DNA of 64,000 nt from Chitinophagaceae bacterium. GTDB lineage: Bacteria; Bacteroidota; Bacteroidia; Chitinophagales; Chitinophagaceae. The translations under genes were made by a program, and so were the position numbers. The notes below the pieces were generated by a model. The model did not search any database. It was not told the origin of the DNA and saw only the letters and a program-made list of their open reading frames with translations. The stretch spans positions 124,001-188,000 of the forward strand of contig JAEUVO010000064.1 in assembly GCA_016786885.1 (NCBI GenBank), read 5' to 3'. This document shows positions 17,521 to 26,371 of the stretch, piece by piece (positions within the stretch are counted from its first letter, which is position 1; the number at the start of each line of letters is the position of its first letter).

Positions 17521-17952
17521 TCAATCTTTCCTTGCTATTACAGCAACAGTAAGCCGGCTTACACAAACTAATTTTTCTTTTTCATCATAGATTTTAATAT
17601 CCCAGACATGTGTGCTGGCACCGATATGCAGTGGGGAAGCAATACCTGTGACGAATCCTTCCCTGGCGCTGCGAATATGATTGGCATTTATTTCCAAACC
17701 TACACAATAGAATTTAGCATGATCGACGACCATGGCCGAGGCCACACTCCCTATAGTTTCTGCCAATGCACATGATGCGCCACCATGAAGTAATCCATAT
17801 GGTTGCCGGGTACGATGATCTACCGGCATTCTTGCTTTCAGGAAATTATCTCCCAGCTCAGTCCATTCAATTCCGAGGTATTCACCCATTGTTCCTTTAC
17901 CAAGCTGATGAAAATGCTCAATGGTGAGATCTTTATGAAACCAGATAGCCAT
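17521..17952 (-). CDS. PaaI-type hotdog-fold thioesterase
   Basis: The 143-residue hotdog protein has the family signature PYGLLHGGASCALAETIGSVAS (residues 51-72), with HGG and the Glu of LAET as the likely catalytic site. It should hydrolyse acyl-CoA thioesters, perhaps aromatic or hydroxylated ones; homologues include PaaI and the menaquinone enzyme YdiI/MenI. The gene starts three bases after the coaD stop on the same strand, so the two are probably co-transcribed; a common CoA theme is possible but not proven. Confidence 0.88.
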   Translation of the reverse strand: MAIWFHKDLTIEHFHQLGKGTMGEYLGIEWTELGDNFLKARMPVDHRTRQPYGLLHGGASCALAETIGSVASAMVVDHAKFYCVGLEINANHIRSAREGFVTGIASPLHIGASTHVWDIKIYDEKEKLVCVSRLTVAVIARKD

Positions 17953-17955
17953 ATA

Positions 17956-18426
17956 TTATTTTGACAGAGAGTTAGAAACCACTTCCGGTAAAAATGGTGC
18001 TGCATTGCCACCATTGCGGATTATATCACGAACAATAGTGGAAGCCACTGAAGTATACTTAGGCTCTCCGGTAAGAAATATGGTCTCTATTGTTTTATCC
18101 AAAGTGCGGTTAGCATCAGCAATTGTTTTCTCGTATTCAAAATCACTGACATATCGTATGCCCCGGAGAATGAAATTGGCTCCGATCTTCTGACAATAAT
18201 CAATAGTCAGCCCCTCATACATCGCCCCCTCCACTCTTTCTTCGTCTTTGTATATCTCCCTGATCCATTCAAGTCGTTGCTCGGGAGTGAACATTGGCGC
18301 CTTGGCTGCGTTTAAACCAATACCCACGATGATCTTATCAAACAAAGGCAATGCCCGGTTAATGATATCAACATGTCCGAGAGTAACAGGGTCAAACGTA
18401 CCGGGGAAAAGACATATTCTGGGCAT
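17956..18426 (-). CDS. coaD: Phosphopantetheine adenylyltransferase
   Basis: CoaD forms dephospho-CoA from 4'-phosphopantetheine and ATP, the penultimate step of CoA synthesis. The 156-residue protein has the nucleotidyltransferase motif at the start (PGTFDPVTLGH; TLGH at 16-19), ILRGIRYVSDFEYE in the middle and the YTSVASTIVRDI motif (ISSS-type) near the end. Length and order are as expected. It is followed closely by the thioesterase gene. Confidence 0.97.
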   Translation of the reverse strand: MPRICLFPGTFDPVTLGHVDIINRALPLFDKIIVGIGLNAAKAPMFTPEQRLEWIREIYKDEERVEGAMYEGLTIDYCQKIGANFILRGIRYVSDFEYEKTIADANRTLDKTIETIFLTGEPKYTSVASTIVRDIIRNGGNAAPFLPEVVSNSLSK

Positions 18427-18501
18427 AAAACAGTGTTAGATGTTTAATGTACGATCCAAATAATGCTGCCCGGTGCACTTGATACACCTGACATCGCACA
18501 T

Positions 18502-19428
18502 TTAATTATTTCGGTTTGCTAATAAATATAAAACTGCCATTCTCACCGCCACCCCGTTCTCTACCTGCTGTAAGATAATGGATTGTTTGCTGTCTGCCAC
18601 ATCACTGTCCAGTTCCACTCCCCTGTTAATAGGGCCTGGATGCATGATCACAATTTCTTTATGCAGGCTGTCAAGTAATTGCCGGTTGATACCATAAGCA
18701 AGACTATACTCTCTTAATGAAGAAAACAATACCTGGTTCTGTCTTTCCAACTGAATTCTTAATACATTAGCCACATCACACCATTCCAATGTTTCTTTCA
18801 GATTGTAATTCACCATTACTCCTAATGCTTCGCTGATATATTTCGGTATCAGTGTGGGCGGTCCGCAAACAGTCACTTTTGCCCCCATTTTATTCAGCAG
18901 GTAAATATTACTCTGCGCCACACGGCTGTGCATGATATCGCCGATAATAGCAACTTTTCTTCCTTCCAATGAACCTGTTTTTTCTTTTATCGAAAAAGCA
19001 TCAAGCAATGCCTGAGTAGGGTGTTCATTTATTCCATCACCGGCATTTATAATAGCAGCCGGAATATGTTGAGACAAAAAGTGCGGAGCCCCGCTGGCAC
19101 TATGACGCATCACTACCATATCCACTTTCATGGATAAAATATTATTCACTGTATCCAGCAGTGTTTCACCTTTTGCCGCAGAAGATGAAGAAGCTGCAAA
19201 ATTGATAGTGTCAGCACTAAGTCTTTTCTCGGCCAGCTCAAAAGAAAACCGGGTTCGGGTAGAGTTTTCGTAAAAAAGGTTAACAATAGTCACATCCCTA
19301 AGTGAAGGAACCTTCTTAACTGGTCTTTGTAACACTTCTTTGAATTGCTCTGCTGTGGAAAGAATAAGAGAAATATCCTCCCTGGTCAGGTTTTTAATGC
19401 CCAGCAGATGACGAGTGGATAGTTGCAT
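18502..19428 (-). CDS. pyrB: Aspartate carbamoyltransferase catalytic subunit
   Basis: PyrB condenses carbamoyl phosphate and aspartate in pyrimidine synthesis. The 308-residue protein has the carbamoyl-phosphate motif STRTR (56-60), the HPTQALLD segment and the aspartate-binding MHPGPINRGVELD. It is preceded by pyrR on the same strand with a 45-base gap. No pyrI was seen nearby, so it is presumably the unregulated class or partners with another protein; pyrR next to it suggests control at the RNA level or by UMP sensing. Confidence 0.97.
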   Translation of the reverse strand: MQLSTRHLLGIKNLTREDISLILSTAEQFKEVLQRPVKKVPSLRDVTIVNLFYENSTRTRFSFELAEKRLSADTINFAASSSSAAKGETLLDTVNNILSMKVDMVVMRHSASGAPHFLSQHIPAAIINAGDGINEHPTQALLDAFSIKEKTGSLEGRKVAIIGDIMHSRVAQSNIYLLNKMGAKVTVCGPPTLIPKYISEALGVMVNYNLKETLEWCDVANVLRIQLERQNQVLFSSLREYSLAYGINRQLLDSLHKEIVIMHPGPINRGVELDSDVADSKQSIILQQVENGVAVRMAVLYLLANRNN

Positions 19429-19473
19429 TAAAAAGCGAAATTAGGGTAATTTGTTCACTTTGCGCCAACAAGC

Positions 19474-19983
19474 TTAATTGCCTACCAGTACCACCTCATT
19501 GTTTATCAGTTTCACTTTATCAGTTTTACTGGTCTCAATGGTAGCCCCTACATAATCTGCCTGGATCGGGAACTGCCGGTGCTCCTTTCTGTCTATCAAT
19601 ACACAGAGTTCTACTTTGGCTGGCCGGCCATAATCAAGCAGCGCATCAAGAGCGGCCTTTATAGTTCGGCCGGTAAAAAGAACATCATCAATTAATACCA
19701 CGATCTTATTTTCTATGCCAAAAGGGATATGCATGGTATCGGGTGCAAGAATCTCTTTGCGGATGTCATCTCGGTAGAATGTAATATCCAGTTGACCATA
19801 CTTAATTTTCTGACCGGGTCTTAATTTTTCAAGAACCGCAACAATCTCATTTGCCACCACCACACCTCCTTGCTGTACACCCATAAAAACAACATCGTTG
19901 ATATCAGGATGATTGCCGTTTAACCTTTGGGCTAGTTGCTCTATCGCCGCCGATAACTCATTATAACTGAGTAGTGTTTTCAA
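19474..19983 (-). CDS. pyrR: PyrR-type regulator / uracil phosphoribosyltransferase
   Basis: The 169-residue phosphoribosyltransferase carries the PRPP motif VVLIDDVLFTGRTIKAALDAL and ends KLINNEVVLVG. In Gram-positive bacteria PyrR attenuates pyr operons through RNA binding and also makes UMP from uracil; whether the RNA role holds in Bacteroidota is uncertain. It is the first gene before pyrB. A promoter-like TATATTTG lies 19 bases upstream. I see no PyrR anti-antiterminator RNA between the promoter and the gene; the only hairpin nearby belongs to the preceding terminator. Confidence 0.93.
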   Translation of the reverse strand: MKTLLSYNELSAAIEQLAQRLNGNHPDINDVVFMGVQQGGVVVANEIVAVLEKLRPGQKIKYGQLDITFYRDDIRKEILAPDTMHIPFGIENKIVVLIDDVLFTGRTIKAALDALLDYGRPAKVELCVLIDRKEHRQFPIQADYVGATIETSKTDKVKLINNEVVLVGN

Positions 19984-20002
19984 TAGACCAGTTTTAATGG
20001 TA

Positions 20003-20010
20003 CAAATATA
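20003..20010 (-). promoter_or_regulatory. -7 promoter element for pyrR-pyrB
   Basis: TATATTTG on the minus strand matches TAnnTTTG exactly and gives a leader of about 14 bases to the pyrR ATG. The -33 position falls in the preceding terminator and is not convincing. Confidence 0.4.
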
Positions 20011-20020
20011 TTAAAATGAC

Positions 20021-20047
20021 AAGGGCCGGAAAATATTTCCGGCCCTT
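20021..20047 (-). terminator. Intrinsic terminator of the outer-membrane barrel gene
   Basis: A 12-base perfect stem (AAGGGCCGGAAA / TTTCCGGCCCTT) with a 3-base loop lies 18 bases after the stop of the 20066-20665 gene. The T-tract on the minus strand is weak (GTCATTTTAAT). Confidence 0.6.
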
Positions 20048-20065
20048 GAAAAAAATTAAGCACTA

Positions 20066-20665
20066 TTATTTTTTTGCATTACCACTCTTTCCACCAAATT
20101 CAAAAAATACACCAACTTGGAAACCAGAGTTTTTAACATCAACATCTCCACCTTCATCATCAACAATGTTGTTGAGGTTGAGATTGTAACGGGCACTAAT
20201 GCCAAGACCCATACTTGATTTGAAACCTAAACCAATACCCCAGCTAAAAGCACTTCCTTTAAATGAATCTTTAATATCCTCTTCGTCTCCATCCGCTGAG
20301 GCTTTCGCACTCATCAAAAAGCCAATTTGAGGACCTGTTTCAGCAATGAAACCAGAAGGATTACGATACTGAAACATTACAGGAATATTCAGATAGTTTA
20401 GATTGTAGTTTACTTTAATACTTGAAATCTCCATTTTAGCACCCTGACCACTAAATTGGAGTTCGGGAGCTACAGCAAAAGTTTCACTAATTGGAATGGC
20501 AGCATAGATACCACCCATTGGGCCGATTTTTGATTTAAAATCTTCGGTATCATCACCTGAGAAGTTAAACATTCCGATACCGCCTTTTAGACCAACGTTA
20601 ACCTGAGCTTGAGAAACAAAGAACGTTGTAGCTAAAATAACCAAAGACAAAATAATTTTTTTCAT
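20066..20665 (-). CDS. PorT-type outer-membrane beta-barrel protein
   Basis: The ATG at 20665 gives 199 residues and a clear signal peptide ending VSQAQ; the frame extends upstream to 20731 but that part overlaps the promoter. The mature part starts VNVGLKGGIGMFNFSGDD and has alternating beta-strands ending in a C-terminal GVFFEFGG strand, typical of the small Bacteroidota 'outer membrane protein beta-barrel' family (PF13568-like). Function is unknown; such proteins are usually abundant envelope components. It has the best-formed promoter in the window. Confidence 0.85.
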   Translation of the reverse strand: MKKIILSLVILATTFFVSQAQVNVGLKGGIGMFNFSGDDTEDFKSKIGPMGGIYAAIPISETFAVAPELQFSGQGAKMEISSIKVNYNLNYLNIPVMFQYRNPSGFIAETGPQIGFLMSAKASADGDEEDIKDSFKGSAFSWGIGLGFKSSMGLGISARYNLNLNNIVDDEGGDVDVKNSGFQVGVFFEFGGKSGNAKK

Positions 20666-20700
20666 AAAAAAAGTTTTTAAAGTTTTATATGTCCGATATG

Positions 20701-20731
20701 CAAAGGTATAATGCGTTTCACTGAACTGCAA
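20701..20731 (-). promoter_or_regulatory. Promoter of the outer-membrane barrel gene
   Basis: On the minus strand TTG (20731-20729), a 20-base spacer and TACCTTTG (20708-20701) match the Bacteroidota consensus. The start codon at 20665 follows about 30 bases after the predicted transcription start. Confidence 0.65.
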
Positions 20732-20749
20732 GCTTTTTTAAAATTCTTT

Positions 20750-22381
20750 TTAAACCTCTTTCATAAACGGATAACCGAAGTCAGTTGGCGGATTAAAGGT
20801 TTCTTTAATCGTTCTTGCGCTTAACCAACGATACAGATTCAAAATACTTCCCGCCTTATCATTTGTTCCACTTCCCCTTGCTCCTCCAAATGGTTGTTGC
20901 CCTACAACTGCACCAGTAGGTTTGTCGTTTATATAAAAGTTACCCGCTGCATTGCGAAGTTTATTTGTTGCCAGATCAACAGCTGCCCTGTCTTTCGAAA
21001 TTATTGACCCTGTAAGAGCATATGGTGAAGTAGTATCAACCAGGTCCAAGGTCTTTTCAAAACTATTTGCCGGGTATATATATACAGTCAGCACTGGTCC
21101 AAAGATCTCTTCACGCATGGTTACATACTTCGGATCTTTTGCCTGTATCACCGTTGGCTGAATGAACCACCCATCTTTACTGTCACATTTCCCTCCTACC
21201 CATATTTCTGCTTTAGCATCTTTCTTTGCATTATCAATATATCGTTTGATGCTGTTAAAACTCTTTTCATCAATTACGCCATTGATAAAATTGGTAAAAT
21301 CTTCCACCGTTCCCATTTTAAAACTCTTCACCCCTGCTATCAATTTCTTTTTTACTTCCTCTGCTATATTAGATGGAATATAAGCTCTTGAAGCCGCAGA
21401 ACATTTTTGTCCCTGGAATTCAAAAGCCCCACGCAGTAATGCAGTAACCACTACATCCGGATCAGCGCTTTTATGCACCAGTACAAAATCCTTTCCACCT
21501 GTCTCTCCTACTATTCTTGGATAAGATTTATAATTGGCCATGTTTTTACCAATCGTTTCCCACATATTGTTAAACACTCCTGTGGAACCGGTAAAATGAA
21601 CTCCCGCAAACTCCCTGTGATTAAAACATACTTTTCCAATAGTTGGCCCATCCACATAAATCAGGTTAATGACTCCATCAGGCAAACCGGCTTCTTTTAA
21701 TATCCGCATAGTCATCTGAGCAGAATACACCTGTGTGTTGGCACATTTCCAAACCACCACATTACCACACATAGCCGCAGAGGTAGGCAGGTTTCCGCCA
21801 ATGGCTGTAAAGTTGAATGGCGTTACAGCCAACACAAATCCTTCCAGCGGACGATACTCCATCCGGTTGTGCATACCAGCGCCACTGATAGGTTGTTGCT
21901 TATATATCTCGGATAAAAAGTGAACATTAAATCGAAGAAAATCAATTAACTCACATGCTGCGTCTATTTCCGCCTGGAAAGCATTTTTACTCTGCCCAAG
22001 CATTGTAGTACCGTTCATATACGGACGATACTTTGTTGCCATCAGGTCAGCTGCTTTCAGAAAAATACCTGCACGGTTTTCCCAGCTCATATTAGCCCAG
22101 TTTTCTTTGGCAGCCAGAGCAGCTTCGATTGCCTGGTGCACATGCTTCTCTTCACCTGCATGAAAATAGCCCAGTGTATGTTTTCTTTCATGCGGCGGAT
22201 GCATGGCCACCTTTTTTCCTGTTCTTACTTCCTTACTACCGATATACATTGGTACATCGATCTCTTGCTTTTTAAGTTCGGTCAATACTTCTTTTAGTCT
22301 TTTCTTTTCAGGGCTATTTGGTCCGTAAGAAAGAACTGGTTCATTCGCCGGCATTGGGTATGAGAAAGTTCCGATACTCAT
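20750..22381 (-). CDS. pruA: L-glutamate gamma-semialdehyde dehydrogenase
   Basis: PruA oxidises glutamate semialdehyde (from proline or arginine breakdown) to glutamate with NAD+. The 543-residue protein has the aldehyde dehydrogenase elements in order: FNFTAIGGNLPTSAA (189-203), the NAD-binding FTGST (263-267), the general base E293 in GETGGKD and the nucleophile C327 in GQKCSAASR. Length matches the single-function P5C dehydrogenase group. No proline dehydrogenase gene is adjacent. Confidence 0.95.
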   Translation of the reverse strand: MSIGTFSYPMPANEPVLSYGPNSPEKKRLKEVLTELKKQEIDVPMYIGSKEVRTGKKVAMHPPHERKHTLGYFHAGEEKHVHQAIEAALAAKENWANMSWENRAGIFLKAADLMATKYRPYMNGTTMLGQSKNAFQAEIDAACELIDFLRFNVHFLSEIYKQQPISGAGMHNRMEYRPLEGFVLAVTPFNFTAIGGNLPTSAAMCGNVVVWKCANTQVYSAQMTMRILKEAGLPDGVINLIYVDGPTIGKVCFNHREFAGVHFTGSTGVFNNMWETIGKNMANYKSYPRIVGETGGKDFVLVHKSADPDVVVTALLRGAFEFQGQKCSAASRAYIPSNIAEEVKKKLIAGVKSFKMGTVEDFTNFINGVIDEKSFNSIKRYIDNAKKDAKAEIWVGGKCDSKDGWFIQPTVIQAKDPKYVTMREEIFGPVLTVYIYPANSFEKTLDLVDTTSPYALTGSIISKDRAAVDLATNKLRNAAGNFYINDKPTGAVVGQQPFGGARGSGTNDKAGSILNLYRWLSARTIKETFNPPTDFGYPFMKEV

Positions 22382-22441
22382 AATTACATATTTTTAATTG
22401 TAAAATTAATTATTATCATGGCCCGATTCCAGTACTAATAA

Positions 22442-23534
22442 TCACACACCGCTTTCCTTCTCACTCATCAGGTAAGCTTTTATAAATCCATCCAGTTCAC
22501 CATCCATCACTGGCTGCACATTTCCCACTTCATAATCGGTACGGTGATCCTTTATCATTTTATATGGATGGAAAACATAGCTTCTTATCTGGCTGCCCCA
22601 TTCTATCTTTTTCTTTTTGGCATTGGTGGCATCCTTCAGGGCATTTCGTTTCTGTAATTCCAATTCGTACAAACGGCTTTTCAGCATTTGCATGGCAAGT
22701 TCCCTGTTACCTAGCTGACTTCTGTCCTGCTGGCACACCACCACAATACCTGTTGGAATATGCGTCAACTGCACTTTCGTTTCTACTTTGTTTACATTCT
22801 GTCCGCCAGCACCGCCACTGCGTGACGTTTCCATCTTTACATCTGCAGGATTTACCTCAATATTTATAGTATCATCCACCAGCGGGTAAGCATAGACGGA
22901 TACAAACGAAGTATGTCGTCTTGCATTACTGTCAAAAGGTGAAATACGAACCAATCGATGCACACCACTTTCTGCTTTTAAAAATCCATATGCAAACGGC
23001 CCTTCAAACTGCAACGTACAGGTTTTTATACCAGCACCATCGCCCCATTGCCAGTCCATTTCAGTGACTTTCCAGCCCTGTTTTTCACCGTACATTCTGT
23101 ACATGCGGGCCAGCATTTCGGCCCAGTCCTGGCTTTCTGTACCACCAGCGCCGGAATTTATCTGCAATACAGCAGGTAATTCGTCTTCAGGTTCATTTAA
23201 TGTGGCTTTAAACTCTGCATCATCTAACAGATCCAGTGCCTTTTGGTAAGCTTCCTTTGTCTCCTCTTCGGTGGCATCACCAGCTTTCCAAAACTCAAAC
23301 AGCACGGCAAAATCCTCTACCCCTGTCTCAGCAGTTTCATAAAGCTTCACCCAATACTCATTCAGCTTGATGTTTTTAAGAATTTCCGTCGCCCTTTTAT
23401 TATCATCCCAAAAACCGGGGCTCAGTGAAAGTTGTTTGTCTTCGGCTATCTTTTGTTGTCGGTTACCGACGTCAAAGAAACCTCCTTATCCCGGCAATGC
23501 GGGACCGCATATCCTGTAATTTTTCCTGTGTCAT
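22442..23534 (-). CDS. prfB: Peptide chain release factor 2, expressed by programmed +1 frameshift
   Basis: RF2 releases chains at UGA and UAA. The gene is in two frames. Zero frame: ATG at 23534, 20 codons up to CTT, then in-frame TGA (23474-23472). A +1 shift at CTT TGA C joins it to the main frame, giving 363 residues in all, the normal RF2 length. An AGGAGG (23486-23481) lies three bases upstream of the CTT, the same spacing as in E. coli. The main part has the UGA-recognising SPF (198-200) and the catalytic GGQ (243-245 in the joined protein). The frameshift is autoregulatory in known cases: low RF2 favours shifting. A gene call starting at the GTG at 23350 would miss the first 61 residues. 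Confidence 0.96.
23471..23486 (-). promoter_or_regulatory. prfB programmed +1 frameshift site
   Basis: On the minus strand the order is AGGAGG, TTT, CTT, TGA, C. The internal Shine-Dalgarno-like AGGAGG, 3-base spacer, slippery CTT-T and slow UGA-C stop are all present. The protein frame changes from ...RRFL to DVGNRQQ at this point. Confidence 0.95.
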
Positions 23535-23539
23535 GGCTG

Positions 23540-23547
23540 CAAAGGTA
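23540..23547 (-). promoter_or_regulatory. -7 promoter element for prfB
   Basis: TACCTTTG on the minus strand is an exact TAnnTTTG match and ends five bases before the prfB ATG, so the mRNA would begin at or next to the start codon. No good -33 at the usual distance. Confidence 0.45.
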
Positions 23548-23671
23548 AGGGAAAGCAAACAGTTGAGCTGTGCAGGCAACAGAATGAATGATCAGCTGAG
23601 TTTTCCTTTTCCATCAAAGAACTTTTCCTGAACTTTAATGTTCTAACTTTCGAAATAAAATCCCAGATATA

Positions 23672-24508
23672 ATGAAAAAGTATTTTTTTATTCTTACAGC
23701 AGCGTTTACATTATTACTTATTTCCTGTAATGAGGAAGGCAAAAAAAAGGAGGCTGAAATGAAAGAACCAAAATTGAAAGAAGAAAATGTCACCTACTCT
23801 CCTTCTGATATCAAGGATAGTCTCGTAATGGACGGCTTTGTAGCCTGGGATGAAAATATCGAAGGGAAAAGACCAGCCATACTGGTAGTACATGAATGGT
23901 GGGGAATGAATGACTATGTAAAAATGAGGGTAAGAGAATTGGCTAAACTTGGTTATATAGCTATGGCAATTGATATGTATGGAAACGGTAAAAGAGCTGA
24001 TAATCCAACTGATGCCGGCAACCTGGCAATGCCCTTTTACCAGGATCCGCAAATGGCAAAACAGCGGTTTGATGCTGCCGTAAAAACTCTTAAAGCATAC
24101 AAACAGGCGGATGCTTCTAAGATGGCAGCCATCGGGTATTGTTTTGGCGGCACGCAGGTTTTAAATATGGCTAATATGGGAGAAAATCTTGCGGCTGTGG
24201 TAAGTTTTCATGGCGGACTAAAAGTAGTAACACCGGATAAAGGCAAGCTCAAAGCACAGGTATTGGTTTGTCATGGCGGAGCTGATCCATTTGTTCCCCA
24301 GGCAGAAGTTGATATGTTTAAAAAACAAATGGATTCAATCGGTGCCAGGTACACCTTTAAAACTTACGAAGGCGCCACTCATGCATTCAGCAACCCGGAT
24401 GCTACTGCCAATGGTCAGAAATTCAATATTCCTATTGCATATAATGCAGCAGCAGATACCGCATCATGGAAAGATATGAGAGATTTTTTTGGGACAATTT
24501 TTAAATAG
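23672..24508 (+). CDS. Dienelactone hydrolase-family lipoprotein
   Basis: The 278-residue alpha/beta-hydrolase has a lipoprotein signal (lipobox LISC, Cys19) and a charged linker (about 20-45). The DLH domain carries the family triad: Cys157 in GYCFGG, Asp205 in GGADPFV and His237 in THAFSN. An early VHEWWG motif is typical. It should be an envelope-anchored esterase or lactonase-like enzyme; the natural substrate is unknown. It is monocistronic and ends at a strong terminator. Confidence 0.9.
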   Translation: MKKYFFILTAAFTLLLISCNEEGKKKEAEMKEPKLKEENVTYSPSDIKDSLVMDGFVAWDENIEGKRPAILVVHEWWGMNDYVKMRVRELAKLGYIAMAIDMYGNGKRADNPTDAGNLAMPFYQDPQMAKQRFDAAVKTLKAYKQADASKMAAIGYCFGGTQVLNMANMGENLAAVVSFHGGLKVVTPDKGKLKAQVLVCHGGADPFVPQAEVDMFKKQMDSIGARYTFKTYEGATHAFSNPDATANGQKFNIPIAYNAAADTASWKDMRDFFGTIFK

Positions 24509-24530
24509 TAGTTTTCCTATTCAAATGACC

Positions 24531-24557
24531 AGCCCGGGACATCCCGGGCTTTTTTTA
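24531..24557 (+). terminator. Intrinsic terminator of the DLH gene
   Basis: AGCCCGGGA (24531-24539) pairs with TCCCGGGCT (24542-24550), followed by a run of seven T. Confidence 0.9.
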
Positions 24558-24701
24558 TTTCTGAAGCAGATATAAAGCGCTTACTATCATTACCCATGCA
24601 CAAAATACGATACGGAATTCACGAAAAAATACTTAGTAAAGCTATGAATTACAAAAAGTAGTTTCTATTTTGTCGTCCCTTTAGACGTAAAACGAATCCC
24701 T

Positions 24702-25412
24702 TTGAAAAAAGTAATATTATTTCTCTTCGCTGGTAGTCTTTTTCTGTCATCTTGCACAAAAGAAAGCTTCGTTGCCCCGGAAACGGAAGAACCTTGCTTA
24801 CTTCAAACTGCTAATCCTGCTGGCCGTTCCTATACATCGGATTCACTTGTTGCATTTGAGTGTACTTCAAAATTTTGCGGCCTGATGCCTATGAGTACAA
24901 GAAACTTCTGGATCTATGAAGATTCCGTCTTTCATGATGGTATTTTTTCTCATGTACAATATGACACACTTCGATTTAGCAAAACATGGAAAACATTGAG
25001 CGATGAACTGGTATGGTGGGAAAGTAATATTTCAGTTGGTCTTCCGGAAAAATTGTATGCTAATGATTCCGCTCTCTTTAAAATGGAAGACCGTTTATTT
25101 ACTCCCGGTGTAGCGGATGCCAAAAAAGAATACAGCCTTTTCCCCGGTGATTCCCTTCGCTACCTGGCCAGTTTTGAAGATGCCGCAGCAATGGGCAGAT
25201 CACTGAAAATACAAGAAACAATTACCACAGCAGCCGGATCATTTGCAGATTATATTTATTTCGAAAAAAATGCCCGTAATTACCGTAAAGACCAGGTTTA
25301 TTTCAAACCCGGCATTGGGGTGATTAGGTACGTACAGGAAAAAGCCCCGATGGGTTTCCCACAAATAAAACTACAGCAGATATCTACGCTGATTGCCTAT
25401 CACATTGAATGA
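24702..25412 (+). CDS. Lipoprotein of unknown function
   Basis: The start is TTG at 24702, which places a proper lipoprotein signal (LSSC, Cys18) at the N-terminus; 236 residues in total. The mature part has a Cys-rich start (CLLQ, CTSKFCG), many Tyr/Trp residues and beta-like alternation, and ends with a KPGIGVIRYVQEKAP segment resembling the C-terminal part of Bacteroidota proteins that report a whole-object string (FKPGIGVI). No catalytic motif was seen. It is followed by convergent lipoprotein genes. Confidence 0.75.
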   Translation: MKKVILFLFAGSLFLSSCTKESFVAPETEEPCLLQTANPAGRSYTSDSLVAFECTSKFCGLMPMSTRNFWIYEDSVFHDGIFSHVQYDTLRFSKTWKTLSDELVWWESNISVGLPEKLYANDSALFKMEDRLFTPGVADAKKEYSLFPGDSLRYLASFEDAAAMGRSLKIQETITTAAGSFADYIYFEKNARNYRKDQVYFKPGIGVIRYVQEKAPMGFPQIKLQQISTLIAYHIE

Positions 25413-25489
25413 TCAAAGGATTGATCTTATCAATATAGCCTGTCTCTCTATTGTTATATTTGAGGTGGTAAAGACAAAAGGCAAATTAG

Positions 25490-26311
25490 TTAATCAGGAA
25501 TTCCCCTGGCCAGCTCTTTCAACATCAGAGCATATTCGGCACTGTAACTCTTCAAATTTTTCGGAGTATCAAATTTGGCCCTGTTAAAAGCGCCTTTCAA
25601 AAAATAGTAAGCCATCTCTGCTTGTTCTGATGAATAGAAAAGTGATGTGAATTTGCTCTCCCTGTCAAATTTTTTCAACCCTATCCCATGCTGGTAAAAA
25701 TTAACCGGTAATATTACTCTCCCAGGAATAAAATATGAAGACTCATCAGCTATCAATTGAAAGTAGATTGAATAATATTCCAGTACCTGTACCAATCTCT
25801 TCTTAAGTTCAGCATCCGACTCAGGCTTTAGCGGTTTCCTTCTCCACTCATTCATTACAGGAGTGAATAGCTGTGTTGCATATCCATCTTCGATTTTTTT
25901 CAGATGCCAGATCAGTTTTATTTTCTCTCCGCCTGAATTAACGATTTCGGTAAGCTGAAGGACATCATCTTTCAATCCTGTAAAAGTGGATTTAAAATTA
26001 TCAAATCCCCTTCCACCATCATAAACAAGTACATTTTCATCCTCTTTTGTCCCCCATCGACCTTTTATATCTATACTGTCCAACTGGCTAAACTCACCAT
26101 TTGGAGAAAAGCTGACCAGCTTCAGGCACTTAAGACCGGTTAAAGAATCCTGTATTTCAGCATATATCCTTTCCTGTTCTTCATTTACCAGCACATCTTC
26201 AGGGTATAAAACAAACCAATTACCGGTTACCGCCTTCTGCACATCAGGATACTCATCAGGCTGCTTACAGGCAAATACAAGGATTAAGAAGAATAAAGTA
26301 CCATATCGCAT
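25490..26311 (-). CDS. Lipoprotein with a lipocalin-like N-terminal part, function unknown
   Basis: From the ATG at 26311 the protein has 273 residues; two residues upstream in the longer frame add nothing. The lipobox ends at Cys15 (VFAC). Residues 25-130 (VTGNWFVLYP, then SFSPNGEF and KGRWGTKEDENVLVYDG) resemble the lipocalin-like pattern of Bacteroidota stress lipoproteins. The C-terminal half is helical and charged. It lies just downstream of the terminator of the next minus-strand gene, so it has its own promoter. Confidence 0.72.
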   Translation of the reverse strand: MRYGTLFFLILVFACKQPDEYPDVQKAVTGNWFVLYPEDVLVNEEQERIYAEIQDSLTGLKCLKLVSFSPNGEFSQLDSIDIKGRWGTKEDENVLVYDGGRGFDNFKSTFTGLKDDVLQLTEIVNSGGEKIKLIWHLKKIEDGYATQLFTPVMNEWRRKPLKPESDAELKKRLVQVLEYYSIYFQLIADESSYFIPGRVILPVNFYQHGIGLKKFDRESKFTSLFYSSEQAEMAYYFLKGAFNRAKFDTPKNLKSYSAEYALMLKELARGIPD

Positions 26312-26317
26312 ATGCAA

Positions 26318-26350
26318 ATATAAAAGTCCCCCTGCAATGCAGGAGGGCTT
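26318..26350 (-). terminator. Intrinsic terminator of the 26372-27283 lipoprotein gene
   Basis: A hairpin of AGTCCCCCTGCA (26325-26336) with TGCAGGAGGGCT (26338-26349), one internal mismatch, is followed on the minus strand by TTTTATATTT. Confidence 0.75.
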
Positions 26351-26371
26351 TTGAGTACCAGTTCATAGAGA

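Noticed and set aside
19984-20065. PyrR-type RNA attenuator before pyrR
   Set aside because: The only strong hairpin is on the 3' side of the barrel gene and lies upstream of the predicted pyrR transcription start.
22442-23534. prfB as a frameshifted pseudogene
   Set aside because: The shift lies at the known programmed site with the correct signal and both halves are intact.
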